This document shows, one piece after another, positions 35,058 to 45,653 of a stretch of 64,000 nucleotides of DNA (the first letter of the stretch is position 1; every line of letters starts with the position of its first letter). This stretch comes from Novosphingobium silvae. Its GTDB lineage: Bacteria > Pseudomonadota > Alphaproteobacteria > Sphingomonadales > Sphingomonadaceae. The position numbers and the translations under genes are program-made. The notes under the pieces are model-generated. The model was not told the origin of the DNA. It did no database searches and worked only from the letters and a program-made list of their open reading frames with translations. The stretch is taken from contig NZ_WVTD01000006.1 of NCBI RefSeq assembly GCF_009856825.1, positions 183,918 through 247,917 on the forward strand, read 5' to 3'.

Positions 35058-36854
35058 TTGAAACGAATCACCAGGGCCGGCCTCATCAAGGCGGGAATGT
35101 GGACGGGGGTCGCTCTTGCGGCGTCCGTGCCGGCAGCACCGGCTTTCGCCAACAGCGCCGCGGTCGATTACTTCCGCACCCGGGCCGACCGCACTGCCGT
35201 TCCCTCGCTGCTCAGCCAGGATGACCGCTCGTACTACCGGCAGGTCTTCGACGCGATCGACGGGAAGGACTGGGTTGCCGTAAGGCAGCTCCTCGCCCAG
35301 CGGCCGGACGGCCCCCTGCACCAGCAGGCCCGCGCGGAATACTACCTTGCCGCCGGATCGCCCAAGATCGAGCTGGCCGAGCTGCAGGACTGGCTTTCCC
35401 GCGGCGCCGAACTGCCGGGGGCGGACCAGATCAGCCGCCTTGCCCTTAAGCGCGGGGCGGGAAGCGTCCCCACCCTGCCCAGCGAACAAAGCTTCGCGCG
35501 CCTGCCCTCGATGTCGAAGCGCGTGCGCCCCTCCTCGATCGAGGACGGGACGATGCCGGGTTCCATCTCGGCCGGCATTCTCGATCGCATCAAGAACGAC
35601 GATCCCATGGGCGCGCGCGTGCTGCTCGACGGGATCGATGCCAATCTCAGCCCGTCCACGCAGGCCGAATGGCGGCAGAAGGTGGCCTGGAGCTTCTATA
35701 TCGAGAACCAGGACGCCGCCGCCTACCAGATGGCGCAGCTGGCGGCGCTGGGCACCGGGCCCTGGGTGGGCGAGGCATGGTGGACGGCCGGGCTCGCCGC
35801 ATGGCGGCTGGGCGACTGCGAAGGTGCGGCGGACGCCTTCGGCAAGACCGCGCAGACGTCCGAGAACGCGGAACTCACCGCCGCCGCGCACTACTGGAAC
35901 AGCCGCTCCCTCGTGCGCTGCCGCAAGCCGGAGAAGGCCGCCGCCGCGCTTCGCCTCGCAGCCGCGCGCGACGAGACGCTCTACGGCATGCTAGCGGCGG
36001 AGCAGCTTGGCCTCAGGCTACCCGAGCAGCACGCCGCCGCCGACTTCACCCAGGCGGACTGGCAGCAGCTTCGCGCCAACCCGAACGTGCGCACGGCGGT
36101 GGAACTAGCAGAGATCGGCAAGGACAGCCTGGCCGATGAAGTGCTGCGCCATCAGGCCCGCATCGGCGACGCGTCGCAATATGCCCCGCTGACCCGGCTC
36201 GCGCGCGATCTCGGCCTTCCGGGCACGCAGCTTTGGATGGCCTACAACGCACCTTATGGCGGCAAGCCGGAACCGGCGACGCGTTTCCCCACGCCGAAGT
36301 GGACACCGGTGGGTGGATGGAAGGTCGACCCCGCGCTGGTCTATGCCCATGCGCTGCAGGAATCGGTGTTCCGCGCCAGCGTCGTCAGCCCGGCGGGTGC
36401 GCGCGGGCTCATGCAGATCATGCCCGCCGCCGCGCAGGACCATGCCGGATCGCTGGGCTATTCGGGCAATGCGTCAGACCTCAACAAGCCCGAGGTGAAC
36501 CTTGCCTTCGGCCAGCGCCATCTCGAAACGCTGCGCAACGATCCGGGCACGCAGGGGCTGCTGCCCAAGGTCATGGCCGCCTACAACGCCGGGCCGCTGC
36601 CGGTGCGCCGCTGGAACACCGAGGTGAACTGCCAGGGCGATCCGCTGCTTTGGATCGAGTCGCTGCCCTATTGGGAGACGCGCGGCTACGTGAACATCGT
36701 CATGCGAAATTACTGGATGTACGAGCGCCAGGCCGGCGGCGCATCGGAAAGCCGCATGGAACTGGCGCAGGGCCAGTGGCCGACCTTCCCCGGCCTTGCC
36801 GGTTCGAAGGGCGTGCGCATGGCCTCGAACGGAGCGCTGCTGCGTGGCCATTGA
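35058..36854 (+). CDS. Soluble lytic murein transglycosylase (Slt-type)
   Basis: A 598-residue periplasmic peptidoglycan lyase. The signal peptide covers about residues 1-31 (ALAASVPAAPAFA). A long helical superhelix (residues 60-390) holds Sel1/TPR-like helices such as AARDETLYGMLAAEQLG. The SLT domain follows with the catalytic glutamate at about residue 435 in YAHALQESVFRASVVSPAGARGLMQIMP and the closing AAYNAGPLPVRRW. It cuts glycan strands with formation of 1,6-anhydroMurNAc. The moaB start overlaps its last 11 bases. Confidence 0.94.
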   Translation: MKRITRAGLIKAGMWTGVALAASVPAAPAFANSAAVDYFRTRADRTAVPSLLSQDDRSYYRQVFDAIDGKDWVAVRQLLAQRPDGPLHQQARAEYYLAAGSPKIELAELQDWLSRGAELPGADQISRLALKRGAGSVPTLPSEQSFARLPSMSKRVRPSSIEDGTMPGSISAGILDRIKNDDPMGARVLLDGIDANLSPSTQAEWRQKVAWSFYIENQDAAAYQMAQLAALGTGPWVGEAWWTAGLAAWRLGDCEGAADAFGKTAQTSENAELTAAAHYWNSRSLVRCRKPEKAAAALRLAAARDETLYGMLAAEQLGLRLPEQHAAADFTQADWQQLRANPNVRTAVELAEIGKDSLADEVLRHQARIGDASQYAPLTRLARDLGLPGTQLWMAYNAPYGGKPEPATRFPTPKWTPVGGWKVDPALVYAHALQESVFRASVVSPAGARGLMQIMPAAAQDHAGSLGYSGNASDLNKPEVNLAFGQRHLETLRNDPGTQGLLPKVMAAYNAGPLPVRRWNTEVNCQGDPLLWIESLPYWETRGYVNIVMRNYWMYERQAGGASESRMELAQGQWPTFPGLAGSKGVRMASNGALLRGH

Positions 36855-37371
36855 TCCTGCGCGCACGTTCAGGCCCATCAACATCGCTCTCCTCACCGTC
36901 TCGGACACGCGGACGGCGGAGAACGACACTTCGGGCGATATCCTGGCCGAGCGGATCGAGGGCGCGGGCCATCGCCTCGTTCGCCGCACGATAGAGCGCG
37001 ACGATGCCGGAAAGATCGCGGACCTGCTGAACGGCTGGATCGACGATCCCGAAGTGGATGCCGTCGTTTCCACCGGCGGCACCGGCCTCACCGGCCGCGA
37101 CGTCACGCCCGAGGCGCTCGGCCGCCTCGGCGGGCGGGAGATCCCCGGCTTCGGCGAGCTGTTCCGCTGGCTCTCGTACAAGACCATCGGCACCTCCACC
37201 GTGCAGAGCCGCGCAATGGCGGTGGTCGCGCGCGGAACCTACCTTTTCGCGCTTCCGGGATCCAACGGCGCGGTGAAGGACGGGTGGGACGGCATCCTTG
37301 CCGAGCAGCTCGACAGCCGCAATCGCCCGTGCAACTTCGTGGAACTGATGCCCCGCCTGCTGGAGGTGTGA
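36844..37371 (+). CDS. moaB: Molybdenum cofactor biosynthesis protein MoaB
   Basis: A 175-residue MoaB/MogA-fold protein that acts on molybdopterin before molybdenum insertion. The signature VVSTGGTGLTGRDVTPEAL and the later ARGTYLFALPGSNGAVKDGW are typical. It starts at GTG 36844 (VAIDPARTFRPINIALLTVSD), overlapping the transglycosylase stop by 11 bases, so it is probably co-translated. The nitrate reductase at 57055 needs this cofactor, although the genes are far apart. Confidence 0.9.
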   Translation: MAIDPARTFRPINIALLTVSDTRTAENDTSGDILAERIEGAGHRLVRRTIERDDAGKIADLLNGWIDDPEVDAVVSTGGTGLTGRDVTPEALGRLGGREIPGFGELFRWLSYKTIGTSTVQSRAMAVVARGTYLFALPGSNGAVKDGWDGILAEQLDSRNRPCNFVELMPRLLEV

Positions 37372-37405
37372 ACCGGCCCACCGGCTCCGGCGGGCAGCCC
37401 GGCCC

Positions 37406-38248
37406 TCATCCGAAAAGCGGGAGCGAACGCACCTCCTCCTCGGCCAGTGCGATCCTGAACACCTCGCGCAGGGTGCGCGCATAGTCGGCGGCGTCGTCGA
37501 TGGTCCGGCGCTGGGTCTTTCCGCCGCCATGCACCGTCAACTCCCGGTCCACCATCGAGGCGAAGCCGCCGGGCAGCGGGATGCTCGCCACATGCAGGCT
37601 GGTGAAGCGTGTTTCCGGGCGTGTCGAAGTCCAGTGGCTGGCCTGCTCAAGATCGCCCGGCGCCACTTCTCCAAGATCGAAGCTGTACTGCGCCTGCCAA
37701 TCGCCATCACCGGCGGCGCGTCCGTCGGTGGCGGCGGCCGGCCCTGCCCGCTCCAGCAGCCATTCGCCGCGCAGGCTTCCCCGCTCGCCGATGCGGCGCA
37801 GGCGGTGGCGCGCGCCGTCCGCCGTGCGCCCTTCTGCCCCGTCCCGCAGCGGCAGGGGCGCAAGGTCGCTGCCGCCAAAACCCGCGTCGGCAAGCCAGGG
37901 CACTCCGTTCAGCCGGGCGAGCAGGCAGGTGTGGGTGCGCGGCGGCATCGCATCCTCCGGCTGTCCCAGCCACACGCGTGCGAGCAAGGGTCGGTTCTCC
38001 ACGCCAAGCTGCGCGAGCGCGTCGGAGAACAGGCGGTTGTGCTCGAAGCAGTAGCCGCCGCGCTCGCGCTCCACCAGCTTGGCGAACACGGCGGGCCCAT
38101 CGATCCGGATCGGGCGGCCCAGCATCACGTCGAGGTTCTCGAACCCGATCGCCAGTCTGTGCGCCGACTGTACGGCCGCAACCCCTTCGGGCGTCGCGGT
38201 GGGCCTATGGGAAATGCCGATGCGAGCGAGATAGCGGGAAAGATCCAT
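37406..38248 (-). CDS. Arylamine N-acetyltransferase
   Basis: A 280-residue NAT-family enzyme that moves acetyl from acetyl-CoA to arylamines or hydrazines, or acts as an amide synthase. The catalytic triad is complete: Cys67 in RERGGYCFEHN, His106 in RTHTCLLARL and Asp121 in WLADAGFGG. The start at ATG 38248 (MDLSRYLARIG) gives the family length; 59 more codons are open upstream, without homology-like features. It converges on moaB and is divergent from malQ. Confidence 0.92.
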   Translation of the reverse strand: MDLSRYLARIGISHRPTATPEGVAAVQSAHRLAIGFENLDVMLGRPIRIDGPAVFAKLVERERGGYCFEHNRLFSDALAQLGVENRPLLARVWLGQPEDAMPPRTHTCLLARLNGVPWLADAGFGGSDLAPLPLRDGAEGRTADGARHRLRRIGERGSLRGEWLLERAGPAAATDGRAAGDGDWQAQYSFDLGEVAPGDLEQASHWTSTRPETRFTSLHVASIPLPGGFASMVDRELTVHGGGKTQRRTIDDAADYARTLREVFRIALAEEEVRSLPLFG

Positions 38249-38520
38249 CCGGAGCGACCTACAGGCTGCAATGGCGAAGGAGAAGACCGCTGCGCGGCAG
38301 TTGCGGGCACGCTCCTCTTCCGTAGCGGTGCGGCTTGTGGACAAGTTCGGCAAAACGGGTGGAACGAGAGGTGAGAACCTGTCGACGGAACTGCCGCGCG
38401 TAAGTCCGATGGTGGGCCTCGGCAAGCGCTAGCGTTTTGTGTCCGGCTGCGGGAACACTCGCGCGCGCTGCGCCCTTAGGCGGAAGGGCACTTTCTTCGC
38501 CCCTATGGAACCCAGCCCGA

Positions 38521-40578
38521 ATGCCGCAGACGTCCGACGACCAAGCTCTTCATGCTCTCGCCGCCGAGATCGGTGTCTCCCGCATCTGGCATGATGCACA
38601 GGGGGAGGAGCGGACGGTCGGCGATGCCTCGCTGGTCGCGATCGCCGAGGCACTCGGCTATGGCGCGCGGACGCCGGGCGAGATTGCAGCTAGCCGCGAC
38701 CGGGTCCGCCGCGAACAGGCCGAGCCTCCGGCCATGCTCGTCACCGAAGCAGGCACGCCGACACATCTTCCGCCGGGCCTTGCACCCACGGGGACGAGCA
38801 CTCTTCAGGCCGAACTGACTGCGCCTGACGGCACCGTGCGGGTGTTCGATCTCTCCACCCCCATGCTGCCTGCTTTGAACGAGCCGGGCTATTATGCGCT
38901 GAAGGTGAGCGGCCGGGCGCTGACCCTTGCCGTAGCACCGCGCGAAGGCTCGGCGTCGGGGCTTCCTGGAGAGGCGCGGATATGGGGGCCGGCCGTTCAG
39001 ATCGGTGCCCTGCGCGCAGAGGGTTCGCACCCGTTCGGCACGTTCCGCGAGCTTGCCGAAGCGGTGGACGCCTTTGCCGCGCAAGGGGCGGACGTCATTG
39101 CGATCAACCCCGTCCATGCCTTGTTCGCGGGAGTGGGCGAAGGCTTCAGCCCCTACTCGCCTTCGAGCCGGCTTTGCTTCAACGGGGCTCTGGGCGATCC
39201 TGCCCTGCTCGGCCTGCCCCTGCTGCCGCAGGACGCTTCGGACGGCGAGTTCGGGAGCGAGTTAGGAGCGGGTAGCGAAGGCTCGCTGATCGACTGGGAA
39301 GCCGCGCTTCCACGCCGCCTCGTGCAACTGCGCGCCTACTTCTCCGCGCTGGACGAGAAGACCCGCGCACGCATTTCCCGCGACAATGCGCGGCACGGAG
39401 AGAAGCTGGTCCGCCAGGCACTTTACGACGCGCTGGACGTGCACTTCCGCAGCCAGGGGCTCGAAGGATGGCAGGTCTGGCCCGAAGAGTTCCGCGATCC
39501 TGGCAGCGCCGCCGTCGCCGCCTTTGCCCTCGAGCATGACGACGAGATCGCCTTTCATCTCTTCACCCAGTGGCTGGCGCGCGAAAGCCTTGCGGCGGTG
39601 CAGGCCCGCGCGCGGGCCGGGGGCATGGCGGTGGGGCTCCTCGCCGACCTTGCCGTCGGCGTGCATACCCAGGGCGCGGACGCCTGGAGCATGGGCGATT
39701 CCCTGCTGCAGGGATTGACCATTGGCGCTCCGCCCGATCCCATGGGGCCGCTGGGGCAGAACTGGATGCTCACCAGCTTCAGTCCGCAGGGACTGGCGCG
39801 CAGCGGCTATGCTCCCTGGATCGAGACCATCCGCGCCGCGCTGAGGACTTCGGGGGCGCTGCGGGTGGACCACGCCTTCGGGCTGGCCCGGCTCTGGGTC
39901 GTGCCTGGAGGCAAGCCGTCCAGCGAGGGCGCCTACCTCGCCTATCCTTTCGCCGACCTGGTCCGCATCCTCGCGCTCGAGGCACACCTTGCGGGCGCGC
40001 TTATCGTTGCTGAGGATCTTGGCACCATGCCGCAGGGCTTCGGCCCGGCGATCGCCGCGCGCGGGATCCTTGGCATGCGCGTCCTGTGGTTCGAGCGCTC
40101 GGGCGATGGCGGCTTCCTCGGCGCGTCGCAATACGATGCCGCGGCGGTGGCGATGACCGGCACGCACGACACCGCCACCATCGCAGGCTGGTGGAGCGGG
40201 CGCGACCTTGACTGGGCGGAGAAGCTCGGCCGCCTTCCCGAAGGCCTCTCGCGGCAGGAAGCGGAAGAGCGGCGCGACCGCGAGCGGAACCTGCTCTGGA
40301 CCGCGCTCACGCACGATGCCGGGCCACCACCGCCTGCCGACGAGCCGGAAGCCGTGGTGGAAGCGGCACTGCGCCACATCGGCCGCACCCCTTGCGCGCT
40401 GGCCGTCGCCCCGCTGGAAGACCTGCTGGCCGCGCGCGAGCAGCCGAACCTGCCCGGCACCGTTACCGAGCATCCGAACTGGCGGCGGCGCCTGTCGGCC
40501 CCGTTGCCCGCCTTGCTTGCCGAACCGGCCACGGCCCGGCGGCTGCAGGCGCTGAACGAGGCGCGGCGGCAGTCCTGA
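38521..40578 (+). CDS. malQ: 4-alpha-glucanotransferase (amylomaltase)
   Basis: A 685-residue GH77 enzyme that transfers alpha-1,4-glucan segments between malto-oligosaccharides. The nucleophile Asp lies in ALRVDHAFGLARLW, the acid/base Glu in IVAEDLGTMPQG, and the third acidic residue in MTGTHDTATIAGWW. The N-terminal 150 residues form the helical and beta extension typical of longer MalQ proteins. ATG 38521 begins MPQTSDDQALHALAAEIGV; an open extension to 38437 is not conserved-looking. No glycogen synthase or branching enzyme is present in the window, though pgm is nearby. Confidence 0.93.
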   Translation: MPQTSDDQALHALAAEIGVSRIWHDAQGEERTVGDASLVAIAEALGYGARTPGEIAASRDRVRREQAEPPAMLVTEAGTPTHLPPGLAPTGTSTLQAELTAPDGTVRVFDLSTPMLPALNEPGYYALKVSGRALTLAVAPREGSASGLPGEARIWGPAVQIGALRAEGSHPFGTFRELAEAVDAFAAQGADVIAINPVHALFAGVGEGFSPYSPSSRLCFNGALGDPALLGLPLLPQDASDGEFGSELGAGSEGSLIDWEAALPRRLVQLRAYFSALDEKTRARISRDNARHGEKLVRQALYDALDVHFRSQGLEGWQVWPEEFRDPGSAAVAAFALEHDDEIAFHLFTQWLARESLAAVQARARAGGMAVGLLADLAVGVHTQGADAWSMGDSLLQGLTIGAPPDPMGPLGQNWMLTSFSPQGLARSGYAPWIETIRAALRTSGALRVDHAFGLARLWVVPGGKPSSEGAYLAYPFADLVRILALEAHLAGALIVAEDLGTMPQGFGPAIAARGILGMRVLWFERSGDGGFLGASQYDAAAVAMTGTHDTATIAGWWSGRDLDWAEKLGRLPEGLSRQEAEERRDRERNLLWTALTHDAGPPPPADEPEAVVEAALRHIGRTPCALAVAPLEDLLAAREQPNLPGTVTEHPNWRRRLSAPLPALLAEPATARRLQALNEARRQS

Positions 40579-41043
40579 GCCTGAAGCGTGGCGCCGCGCC
40601 AGCAGGAAACGCGCGCGCCGGACATGCCGAATGCCCGCTGGCGAGTGCGGGCGTAACGCCGGGGAAAATGCGCGGGGAACTTGATACCCGCAAAGGGGTA
40701 TCGGGCCGGCTTCGTGAGCGCCCCTGTCGGGCACTCGGTAACTGCGGCTCCTTGCGAACGGCCCGGTAGCGGCATGGCAGCCCGGCTCGACCCTCAGCGA
40801 AAGCGTTCGGAACTGGCGCGCGGGCTCGCGAAAAGGCACCGGTTCCAAAGCTTGGCGGGAAGCGTCCTCTTATCAGGAGTCACGCCGTTTGCGCCGCGCC
40901 TTGCCTGTCTTCCCCGGAATGGAGAGCAGGCGGATGAACGCTTCCGGTGGCACACGGGGGCCTTGTGCCCACGATGCCGACCCGATGATCCTCCAGCCGT
41001 GTACCTCGGCCGGAAGATGTCGGAGCTTATAACCTAATTGGTT
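40579..41043. other. Gene-poor gap between malQ and pgm
   Basis: No gene is supported in these 465 bases. A 118-codon frame at 40681-41037 opens with TTG, has no ribosome-binding site and has low-complexity composition. An imperfect palindrome GATACCCGCAAAGGGGTATC (40683-40702) lies near the left side. The last 20 bases turn abruptly A/T-rich and carry the operator-like dyad listed separately. The overall picture is of a decayed locus. Confidence 0.5.
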
Positions 41044-41045
41044 AT
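41029..41045. promoter_or_regulatory. Orphan palindromic operator-like element
   Basis: ATAACC, spacer TAATT, GGTTAT: a six-base dyad in an A/T-rich island inside very GC-rich sequence. Such ATAACC/GGTTAT or TAACCAATTGGTTA-type dyads are typical operators of TetR- and MarR-family repressors and often overlap the start of the repressor gene. Here it overlaps the ATG of a 39-codon stub ORF. No complete regulator is adjacent. Confidence 0.5.
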
Positions 41046-41163
41046 GTCTGTCAAGACTGCGGACCGCCTGTCACTCGCTCGCGGTCATCCCGTGGCGGCC
41101 ATTGCTTTCCGGCGCTGCCGTCGCCCCGCAGGCCGACGGAGCTTGGCCGGCAGCATCGTTTGA
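41044..41163 (+). pseudogene. Stub ORF, possible remnant of a regulator gene
   Basis: A 39-codon frame starting MSVKTADRLSLARGHP at the ATG that overlaps the palindrome, ending TGA at 41163 only 15 bases before the pgm stop codon. The opening residues look like the beginning of a TetR-type protein (MS-K-T-x-DR), but the rest is Arg/Ala-rich and shows no helix-turn-helix. One reading is that the operator and start survived a deletion that removed the body of the gene. It may equally be a chance frame. Confidence 0.25.
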
Positions 41164-41177
41164 AGTCGCGGGCAACC

Positions 41178-42971
<1,794 letters not shown>

Positions 42972-43042
42972 TTAAAGGTGCGAGATTAGCCACCACATAG
43001 CCCCTGCGCCGGGAGCGCACACATAACGAGACGCCTGAAAAA

Positions 43043-44032
43043 ATGTACGCCGACAATGCCCTAGCTGACGAAGCCGCCCGGCTTTCCGCGTTGCGCCGCC
43101 TGGAAATCCTCGACACTGCGCCCGAGGAGCCATTCGAGAACGTGGTCAACCTGGTGCGCACGATCCTGCACGTGCCGATCTCGACCGTGACCCTGGTCGA
43201 TGCGGATCGGCAGTGGTTCAAGGCCAAGGCTGGGCTCGAGGCAACCGAGACACCGCGCAGCGTCTCTTTCTGTACGCACGCGATCCAGCAGCGCACGCCG
43301 CTGGTCATACCCGACGCGAAGGCCGACCCGCGTTTCTCGGGCAATCCGCTGGTAGAAGGCGACCCGCACATCCGCAGCTATGCCGGGGTGCCTCTGGTCA
43401 CTTCGGACGGGTACAACGTGGGCGCTCTGTGCGCGATCGACACTCGGCCGCGCGAGTTCTCCGAGAGCGAACTGGCGATCCTGCGCAACTTCGCCGGGAT
43501 CGTCGTCAACGAGATGGAACTGCGCCGCATTGCCGAGCGCGACCAGCTTACCGGCGCACTCACCCGCCGCGGCTTCCTCGAAAAGGTGGAGCACGAGATC
43601 GCGCGGTGCCGCCGGCACGCGCGCAGCGCATCGCTGCTGCTGATCGACGTCGATCACTTCAAGGCGGTCAACGACACTCACGGCCACCCGGCAGGCGATG
43701 CCGTCCTGCGCGAGCTGGCAGGCGTGCTGGGCACTGCCGGACGCAGCGGAGACATCCTTGGCCGCATCGGGGGCGAGGAGTTCGCCATGCTACTTCCCGA
43801 AACGAGCGGCGACGAGGCGATCGCGGCTGCCGAACGCTACCGCGCGGCGATTGCTGCTCACCCGGTCGCTATCGGGCCCGGCCGAACCATCCCGGTCACT
43901 GCCAGCATCGGCGTCGCTCCGCTGGAAGATCGCATCGCCAGCGCGGAAGACTGGATCGCGCGCGCGGACGTGCCGCTCTACCGAGCGAAGAACGAGGGGC
44001 GCAATCGCTGCGCCGTCGCGCAAGCGGCCTGA
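43043..44032 (+). CDS. GAF-GGDEF diguanylate cyclase
   Basis: A 329-residue cytoplasmic signalling protein. An N-terminal GAF domain (about residues 20-150, with TVTLVDADRQWFKAKAG and FCTHAIQQRTPLVIPDA) is joined to a C-terminal GGDEF domain. The active site is GGEEF at residues 243-247, so cyclic di-GMP synthesis is expected. An intact I-site (RSGD) precedes it by five residues, allowing product inhibition. The GAF ligand is unknown. It is divergent from pgm; the 230-base gap between them contains two copies of ATGCGGCAACGGC. Confidence 0.92.
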   Translation: MYADNALADEAARLSALRRLEILDTAPEEPFENVVNLVRTILHVPISTVTLVDADRQWFKAKAGLEATETPRSVSFCTHAIQQRTPLVIPDAKADPRFSGNPLVEGDPHIRSYAGVPLVTSDGYNVGALCAIDTRPREFSESELAILRNFAGIVVNEMELRRIAERDQLTGALTRRGFLEKVEHEIARCRRHARSASLLLIDVDHFKAVNDTHGHPAGDAVLRELAGVLGTAGRSGDILGRIGGEEFAMLLPETSGDEAIAAAERYRAAIAAHPVAIGPGRTIPVTASIGVAPLEDRIASAEDWIARADVPLYRAKNEGRNRCAVAQAA

Positions 44033-44127
44033 CCCGCGTGGCGTAGCGCGGGGGCGTAACAAGCAGGCAAGGCGGCGGCGACGCGAGGACGAAAAGCGCC
44101 GTTTTAGTGCCTGTTTCAAGGCCGTGC

Positions 44128-44757
44128 TCAGACCAGCCTCATTGCCCGCATGCTGACGACACTGTTGCCGCTCACCACGCAGTGATCGTCGAGCGTGATC
44201 TCCAGCGCCTCCAGCACTGCGCACAGGCGGGTCGTCGCGGCGATATCGGACGCGCTGGGCTGCGGTACTCCGGATGGATGGTTGTGCGCGACAACGATGC
44301 GCCGCGCGTCGAGATCGAACGCGCGCCTTACCGTGCGTCGCAAGGGAATGCGTATCTCCGCCCGCTTTCCCCCGACGTAGAGATCTTCGGCGATGTAGAG
44401 CCTCTCTCCCGTGAAGAAGAGGAGCATCACGCATTCCTCCCTGCGGCTGCCGAGCCGGCTCACGAGGTACTGACGGAAGGCGAGCGTGTTCGTATCGGTG
44501 GCTTGTCCCAGCAGGACCTCGCGGGTGGCGGCTTCCGCCAGACGGCGCGCGCCCACTATGGCCGCGGCAACCTTGCTGCCCGCACGCGGCCCCGCGCCGG
44601 TCGCATCGCACAGCGCTTCGACCGAGGCCGAATAGATCGTCCGCAGCGAACCGAAGCGCGCGATCAGGCGCCGCGCGATATCGTGCGCATCCCCGGCGGC
44701 ATATGGCTGGATAAGCGCCGCCAGGACGGATAGCTGCCCCGCCTCCTGCGCCGCCAC
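44128..44757 (-). CDS. radC: RadC-family JAB-domain protein
   Basis: A 209-residue protein with a helix-hairpin-helix-like N-terminal part and a C-terminal JAB/MPN metalloprotease-like domain. The metal motif reads VVAHNHPSGVPQPSASD, complete in His, His, Ser and Asp. RadC was named for DNA repair, but its activity is not established. The start at GTG 44757 (VAAQEAGQLSVLAALIQ) is the first plausible one; it lies 94 bases inside the upstream membrane-protein gene, in a different frame. Long open frame upstream of it is shadow sequence. Confidence 0.85.
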   Translation of the reverse strand: MAAQEAGQLSVLAALIQPYAAGDAHDIARRLIARFGSLRTIYSASVEALCDATGAGPRAGSKVAAAIVGARRLAEAATREVLLGQATDTNTLAFRQYLVSRLGSRREECVMLLFFTGERLYIAEDLYVGGKRAEIRIPLRRTVRRAFDLDARRIVVAHNHPSGVPQPSASDIAATTRLCAVLEALEITLDDHCVVSGNSVVSMRAMRLV

Positions 44758-45194
44758 GTGTGAAATGCAAGTCCCAGCGCCATCGCGATCAACTGCACGT
44801 ATGAAGGCATCATCACCATCATGTCGTAGGCGAACCTGTTGATCTCCACCATCGACACTCGGTAGACGTGGCCGGACACCGCTATGATCTGCGCCGCCCC
44901 TATCCATAGCGGATAGACGCGGTTCGCATGCAGCGCGACCGCCAGCGTGCAGGCCAGCACCACCGCATCGATGCACAGGTGCATGAGATCGGTGTGCCGC
45001 CACACGATCGGCTCTGGCGAGACTTCGTGATAGAGCCTGTCCACGACGAACATCGCGCAAAGCACGCCCGACAGTATCCGCTCCGGCGCGGCAGCCCTGC
45101 CCGCCAGCGAGTAGAGGAACAGCAAGGCGAAGCAGATGACCTGGACATGGCTTTTCAGGTGCCAGAACAGGACGCCCCAGGGCACGTCAGGCAT
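44664..45194 (-). CDS. Polytopic membrane protein, function unknown
   Basis: A 176-residue protein with about five hydrophobic helices (VQVICFALLFLYSLAG, ILSGVLCAMFVVDRLY, LCIDAVVLACTLAVALHA, LWIGAAQIIAVSG, MMPSYVQLIAMALGLAFH) and an Arg-rich cytosolic tail (TWRRRRRGSYPSWRR). No enzymatic motif is visible. Its 3' end overlaps radC by 94 bases, an unusually long overlap; the Arg-rich tail falls in that overlap, so the true stop or the radC start could be debated. Confidence 0.65.
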   Translation of the reverse strand: MPDVPWGVLFWHLKSHVQVICFALLFLYSLAGRAAAPERILSGVLCAMFVVDRLYHEVSPEPIVWRHTDLMHLCIDAVVLACTLAVALHANRVYPLWIGAAQIIAVSGHVYRVSMVEINRFAYDMMVMMPSYVQLIAMALGLAFHTWRRRRRGSYPSWRRLSSHMPPGMRTISRGA

Positions 45195-45233
45195 GCCGCT
45201 GCCTTCCGTGCCCCGGGCCGTCCCATCGCCGGA

Positions 45234-45569
45234 TCAGGCGCTGCGCAGGAGCGGTTCGCCCACCAGCTCCGCCGCGTTCGGACAGCTGCCCGGCTCGTCG
45301 CCCAGCGCCTTGACGTCCTGGCCGATGCCGCGCAGTTCCTCGTGGACGCGCATCATGTCGTTCTGGCTTTCGATCAGCGTGCGCTGCGCCTTTGCAAGGC
45401 GCATCAGCGCGGTCTGGCCGGTGAACATCTCCACCCCGTCGGCCCGCCGTGCCAGCAGCATCGATTCCATCAGGCGAGCGGAAGCCAGGAGCGCGGAATC
45501 GAGCGAAAGCTAGGCTTCGGGCAGCTGGCGCGAGATACGGGCAGTGGCAGAAGCAATCGTAATCGACAT
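45234..45569 (-). pseudogene. Small gene interrupted by an in-frame amber codon
   Basis: Starting at ATG 45569, with GGGGA eight bases upstream, the frame reads MSITIASATARISRQLPEA, then TAG (45510-45512), then continues without a stop for 91 more codons: LSLDSALLASARLMES... to LVGEPLLRS-A. The part after the stop is helical and coherent, and codon use does not change across the stop. A single base change (for example GAG to TAG) explains the break. Alternatives are re-initiation at ATG 45470, giving a 78-residue product, or readthrough. The family is unknown; a coiled-coil or phasin-like helical protein is possible. Confidence 0.72.
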
Positions 45570-45653
45570 ACAAGTCCCCCTGTCGCGACGCCGGCTCGCC
45601 CGGCGCACGACGCGCAATCGGCTCGGGAGGCTGAGACATGATCGGCGCGGGCT

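Noticed and set aside
40681..41037. A 118-codon rightward frame between malQ and pgm
   Set aside because: It opens with TTG, lacks a ribosome-binding site, and its composition is Arg/Pro-rich shadow-like.
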